Shown piece by piece: positions 11,335 through 15,000 of a DNA stretch of 15,000 nucleotides (position 1 is its first letter; every line of letters starts with the position of its first letter). The notes beneath the pieces are model-generated. The model was not told the origin of the DNA. It made no database searches and saw only the letters and a program-made list of their open reading frames with translations. The translations under genes and the position numbers were made by a program. Where the stretch lies: positions 165,001 through 180,000 of the forward strand of contig JACVTC010000102.1 of the NCBI GenBank assembly GCA_016946835.1, written 5' to 3'. This DNA is from Neocallimastix lanati (nom. inval.). Its lineage: Eukaryota > Neocallimastigomycota > Neocallimastigomycetes > Neocallimastigales > Neocallimastigaceae.

Positions 11335-11532
11335 CTGTTTTTACCTCAAGAGGTTGTTCACTCTCCTGGAAAATTTAAGTCATATACTCACTATTTTCTC
11401 TATTCAATATATAATTATCGTAATAGAGATGATATTGTAGTATTTAGGATTGGAAAAATGTTAATTTATTCCAAAAAGGAGGAAGAGGATATTGTTATTT
11501 CTGGCTACAATTCCCGATTTGGATGTCACTGA
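11335..11532 (+). pseudogene. Open fragment of 65 codons, unidentified, probably part of a decayed gene
   Basis: Open from the TAA at 11332 to the TGA at 11530, with no ATG near its start. It reads in part SPGKFKSYTHYFLYSIYNYR and FRIGKMLIYSKKEEEDIVI, with balanced composition. In the same frame, after two more stops, comes a hydrophobic piece with NPNPVVQQALTPIMVFAIVI (to about 11640), suggesting a membrane protein. The opposite strand also gives protein-like text over 11190-11665 in one frame (for example MTIANTIIGVSACCTTG and NQNKNWHLLMPSGALFV) but with about ten stops, so the true strand is uncertain. No family recognised. Confidence 0.35.
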
Positions 11533-11756
11533 CTATGGTACTTTTGAGCTATTATATTAAATAGTCGTAATTTATACAACCCTAACCCAGTTGTACAACA
11601 AGCGCTGACCCCTATAATGGTATTTGCAATAGTCATACTCATATAACCCTCCATGTATAGTCTATAAAAAAAAAAAAAAAAAATACTAATATTTTATACT
11701 TATGATTATAAAAGTAAAATAAAAAGATATATTTATAAATCTTGTTATTATCACAG

Positions 11757-12106
11757 GTTACATAAATGTCCAACTAGAAGGTATATAAATGAAAGTAAGT
11801 GCACATCTACCAATAATCAAATGAGCAATCAAATAAATGGAAATTGTTAAATTGGTGTTTAAATTTTTTTTTTTTGAATATAATTCAGATTCACAATGTT
11901 TACCTAATATAGCTGTTAATAATGGTTGCATTTAAAAATAAAAAAAAATCCAACTAAATTTTATACCAATACTTTGAGTAATTCGTGTTTTTTTTTTTTT
12001 TTTTGATAGTCACTCGTATAGGCATTGTGGTGGAGCAATTGGTGACATATATGAAAGGAATAAAGAATTATGCTTTAAAAGAATGTTTGAAACTTTTAGA
12101 ATTTAA
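11757..12106 (+). pseudogene. Exon-like fragments with splice-site-like borders, unidentified
   Basis: Three short islands each follow an AT- or T-rich tract ending in AG. Island 1 (11757-11794) follows TATTATCACAG, reads YINVQLEGI and ends at a GTAAGT. Island 2 (11889 to about 11934) follows TAATTCAG and reads SQCLPNIAVNNGCI. Island 3 (12008-12106) follows a 15-T run and GATAG, and reads SHSYRHCGGAIGDIYERNKE then LCFKRMFETFRI before TAA. Island 1 contains a stop (TAA) before its donor, so the gene is probably dead or my exon borders are wrong. The Cys/Gly-rich CGGAIGDIYER stretch matches no family I can name. Confidence 0.35.
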
Positions 12107-12293
12107 TTTATTGTGAAAGCCCAAAAAAAACCTTCAAATAGCAATTTTGCTATTATTTTTCTTCAATTTTATTTGTTAATTAGTACTACTATATTTTCTT
12201 TAATAATTTTATGTGTTCGCTATATTAAATTAATAAAAAACCATAAGAATAAACATTAAAAATAAATAAGAAATATTTAATTAAATTTAAATT

Positions 12294-13534
12294 TTAAAAA
12301 TATTTCATTGAATTCGAATTACTTAATGACGCTTTTTCTTTATCCCGAAGTTCTTTTTCAATTTCACTTTCCTTATTAATATTATGTTGAGATATTATTA
12401 TTGATGGATAAATCTGGTTTGGTACTGTTTGGTCTAGAATATCTTTGAAATTTTGGGCCTTTTATTGTCCTTAAAACGTTCATCAGCTTTTATTTTAATA
12501 GTAGCCAATAAATATTTATTTTCTGAGTCATTTTCAATGAGATTATCATCAGATAGTTCATCTGGATTACTTACTTCTTCAATCTCATCTTCATAGAACT
12601 CACTTTAACTATAGTTTTTCGTTATAATCCATATAATTTTTATTTTCGAAATTCTAATTGATACTGGATTGAGACTATTATATTGACATCGGGAGTGCTT
12701 CTTCTCTCCCTTATTGATTTAAATAGTTTTGTTTAAACATTACAATTATTCTCAAGAATTAAAATTTAGGAAAATTCATTTGAATATGACCTTTTTTGTA
12801 AAGAATAAAACAAACTTTAACAGCTAAATGGTTCTTTTTTTCTTTTTTTTTTTTTTTTAAGTCTTCAATTTCAGAATCTTTTATTTTTTGTGATTCAACT
12901 TTTCATTTCAATTGATTATTATTATTAGGATAATTATTAGAAAAACTTGTTGATGTGTTAAAATCAGAAGTTCCATAATAGCTTTAACTGGTACGAGCTG
13001 TTAATCAGTCAACTTTTTCAAGAAATAGGTAAAAAACATCATTAAGAGAAATTTCGTCTTTTAATGAAATTTTTATTCCAAGTTTCTACATTTTTTTTGA
13101 AGAGCATCATCATAGTCAGAAATACTTATTCGTTTCTTTCTTTTCTTATCTAACTTCAAATATAAGTATCTATAACAAATATTGAAATCTTTTACTCTTT
13201 TATTTTTTTTTTCTAATTCTTAACACATGAAGATCACGAAGTAAACAGTAAATATCCTGATCTTCCTTAAATCCATAGAAATTTTCAGTAGTCTCTTTTA
13301 CCTCATAGAGAAAAGGATATTGTTGTTGTTTCTTTTCATCATCATCAGCATTTTCTTCTTTTTCTTTGGTGGAAAAAACTATTTCTTCAGAAGAAGTGAG
13401 AATGAAAGCAGTAAAAATTAGTTTCCCGGATCAGCAGTAAGTTGATATTTAATCCATAATTTTAAATCAGATTTCCAAGATTTAGAAATTCTAAGTTCCA
13501 AATCTCACAACCACTTATAAATCTTGAATATTAT
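12294..13534 (-). pseudogene. Long decayed protein-coding gene, family not recognised
   Basis: Successive protein-like islands on the minus strand, each in a shifted frame: 13534-13418 (IYKWL, stop, DLELRISKSWKSDLKLWIKY), 13421-13200 (YPFLYEVKETTENFYGF, EDQDIYCLLRDLHVLRI), 13198-13073 (FNICYRYLYLKLDKKRKK), 13079-12844 (ISLKDEISLNDVFYLFLEKV, then Asn/Ser-rich, then a charged coiled-coil-like end; three in-frame stops), 12732-12640 (RERRSTPDVNIIVSIQYQL), 12604-12434 (acidic, SEFYEDEIEEVSNPDELSDD) and 12458-12294 (ESEIEKELRDKEKASL, to TAA). Most frame changes fall in A/T-rich runs. The original protein would exceed 380 residues, soluble and charged, with an Asn-rich linker. At least five stops and several frameshifts make it a pseudogene. 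A heavily intron-broken gene is less likely, because the islands abut or overlap. Confidence 0.7.
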
Positions 13535-13796
13535 TTAATAGTTTGATTATAAACAATCCTAATCTCGATATCTCTAGACCATCTAGCAACTCTTATTATA
13601 AGTATTTGACATAGGAAATTAATTAATATAAATTAAAAGCATAAATAAAAATTTACTTATGTAAAATGGAAATATTGTTGAATTAGGTACACACGATGAA
13701 TTAATGAAAAAAAGAGGTTTTTATTTTAAATTAGTGAAATATCAATAAACGAATATTAATCACTCAATTTTATTTAATAATAACATTAAAAAATAG

Positions 13797-13797
13797 C

Positions 13798-13832
<35 letters not shown>

Positions 13833-13936
13833 TAATAATAATAATAATTATATTGATAATGAGAAGGAGAATAATAATAACAATAATAATAATAATTATA
13901 TTGATGAGAATGAAAATAATAATAATAATAATAATT
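13797..13936 (+). repeat. Imperfect (AAT)n array encoding Asn-rich linker
   Basis: AAT units with scattered GAT, TAT, ATT and GAG, and two copies of an AAT-TAT-ATT-GAT motif (Asn-Tyr-Ile-Asp). In the frame shared with the sequence downstream it reads poly-Asn with YIDNE and YIDENE breaks, then a Ser/Lys/Asn-rich tail to about 14061. It lies where the linker after NBD1 of an ABCB transporter would be, so it is probably a former coding repeat rather than a random microsatellite. Confidence 0.8.
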
Positions 13937-14305
13937 GTAATAGAAATATTATCAGAAATCATCAAGACAAAGATTCATTTTCATCTCAATATAATTTAAT
14001 AAAAGATTCAAATATTTCTAAGAATTTAAAAGAATCAAATCAAAAAAAAATAAAAAAATAAAAAAATTAATAATAATTCATTTTTTAAATCTATTACATT
14101 TAAAAAGGCAGATATGAAAGAAGAATTTGATCTTGGAAGTATTTATTTTGATAATTATAATGTTAAAGATTACAATTTGAAATGAATCCCTGAAAAGATC
14201 TCCAACGCTAATCAAAATTCAGGATTATTTGATATTTCTATAAAAGAGAATATTAAATATGATTAACAAGATGAAACTATGAATGAAATAATAAAAAATC
14301 ATCAT

Positions 14306-14306
<1 letters not shown>

Positions 14307-14336
<30 letters not shown>
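14307..14336. repeat. Poly(A) tract, 30 bases, inside ABCB pseudogene
   Basis: 30 uninterrupted A within the decayed NBD. The reading frames on its two sides differ (14264 versus 14337), so the tract coincides with a frameshift and probably grew after the gene lost function. Confidence 0.9.
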
Positions 14337-14337
<1 letters not shown>

Positions 14338-14601
14338 CAAATATTTATGATTTAAATTTCATCCCGACCCGAAGGATACGATGCCATTATTAATAATGAT
14401 ACCAGTTTTAAAAATGATAGTTTTTGTTATGATATTATAAACTTTAATAAACTTTAATAATGATAAATAGGGTTGTACATGTAAAATTTGAAAAATCTAA
14501 TATTATAACTTAAAGTCTAAAAAATTATATTCTTTTTGAAATAGTGAAGAATTATATTATAAATATTATTTAAATATAATTATTTGTTTAAATAAGCAAA
14601 T

Positions 14602-14604
<3 letters not shown>

Positions 14605-14651
<47 letters not shown>
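14605..14651. repeat. Poly(T) tract, 47 bases
   Basis: 47 uninterrupted T on the plus strand, the longest homopolymer in the window. The sequence after it (14652 onward) shows no recognisable element body, so a retroposon poly(A) tail on the minus strand is possible but unsupported. Confidence 0.92.
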
Positions 14652-14652
<1 letters not shown>

Positions 14653-15000
14653 GAGAACGAAATTCACTATACTTTATAAGAAGTTAAAATAATTTATAAA
14701 TCTTTTATATTTAACTTCAAAATCATTGGTTTACAATAAGTATAGAAAAGGTAGTGATATCTTTTAATCAATGATTACACTCATTTTTGATGGGAGTTAT
14801 TTATAATTTTTATCAAATGTATAACTGTTAATAACTGATATTAATTATTTTAATAAGGGTTGGATAATTCCTTCACTTTTAATATAATATGGAATACTAA
14901 CTGACTAATTATTATAAACAAATATAATCAAATTTTCGTCAATGAAAATATGAAAAACTCTCTTTTACTGTAATATCATTAGTTCACATTAAGAAAAATA
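14652..15000. other. AT-rich sequence without recognisable features
   Basis: I see no coding frame of note on either strand, no RNA gene and no clear repeat. Confidence 0.6.

Larger units (their letters stand above)
13567..14457 (+). pseudogene. Decayed ABCB-type (P-glycoprotein-like) ABC transporter fragment
   Basis: Several pieces match ABCB nucleotide-binding domains in sequence and order. At about 13567-13620 a D-loop/H-loop-like SLD...TLIISI, stop, HR is visible, with weak support. At 13665-13748 the end of an NBD reads NGNIVEL, GTHDELMKKRGFYFKLV, KYQ, then TAA. At 13797-14061 there is an Asn-rich linker. At 14135-14263 the part of an NBD between Walker A and signature reads GSIYFDNYNVKDYNLK, TGA where Trp is expected, then a Q-loop-like NANQNSGLFDISIKENIKY and TAA. 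At 14337-14400 comes NIYDL, a frameshift, then PEGYDAIINN, the usual stretch before the signature. Walker A, the signature, Walker B and all membrane segments are absent. Stops plus frameshifts in A runs (14307-14336) make this clearly dead. It lies opposite in orientation to the ABCA gene and is a different subfamily. Confidence 0.85.

Noticed and set aside
12294-13534. Active multi-exon gene rather than pseudogene
   Set aside because: Several islands overlap or abut at frame changes, leaving no room for introns, and one island alone has three in-frame stops.
13651-14457. A reassigned genetic code (stop codons read as amino acids) to explain the stops in the ABCB-like sequence
   Set aside because: The ABCA gene uses no TAA, TAG or TGA in about 1,597 codons and encodes Gln as CAA/CAG and Trp as TGG. 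The ABCB region also has frameshifts and lacks core motifs.

Overview
The window looks like nuclear DNA from a very AT-rich eukaryote. The main gene carries a spliceosomal intron (donor GTAAGT, acceptor ATAG). Intergenic DNA is almost only A and T, with long homopolymers and short tandem arrays, and a decayed gene carries an Asn-rich (AAT)n stretch. The standard genetic code fits: the main gene has no in-frame stop in about 1,597 codons. My best guess is an anaerobic gut fungus (Neocallimastigomycota). A dictyostelid-like amoeba is possible and I cannot exclude it from sequence alone.

Layout. (1) Positions 1-5077, minus strand: the 5' part of one intact gene for a full-size ABC subfamily A transporter (TMD1-NBD1-TMD2-NBD2), two exons. 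It runs off the left edge just after the H-loop of NBD2, so only its C-terminus is missing. (2) About 5078-10900: an AT-rich desert with no gene I can support. It holds a 44-bp perfect tandem duplication, a diverged direct repeat of about 125 bp, an (ATTT)n array, a pure (ATTTT)n array of about 260 bp, and several poly(A)/poly(T) tracts. (3) About 10900-14460: a gene graveyard. Base composition becomes more mixed and fragments of coding sequence reappear, broken by stops and frameshifts. They include unidentified plus-strand pieces (10994-12106), a long unidentified minus-strand pseudogene (12294-13534), and a plus-strand pseudogene of an ABCB-type (P-glycoprotein-like) transporter (about 13567-14457). 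(4) 14461-15000: AT-rich sequence with a run of 47 T and nothing else I can name.

Function. The only gene that looks functional is the ABCA transporter, predicted to use ATP to move a lipid-like or hydrophobic substrate across a membrane. The ABCB remnant is a second, unrelated ABC subfamily in the opposite orientation, so the locus once carried two ABC transporters and one has died. I found no RNA genes, no CRISPR array, and no intact mobile element.
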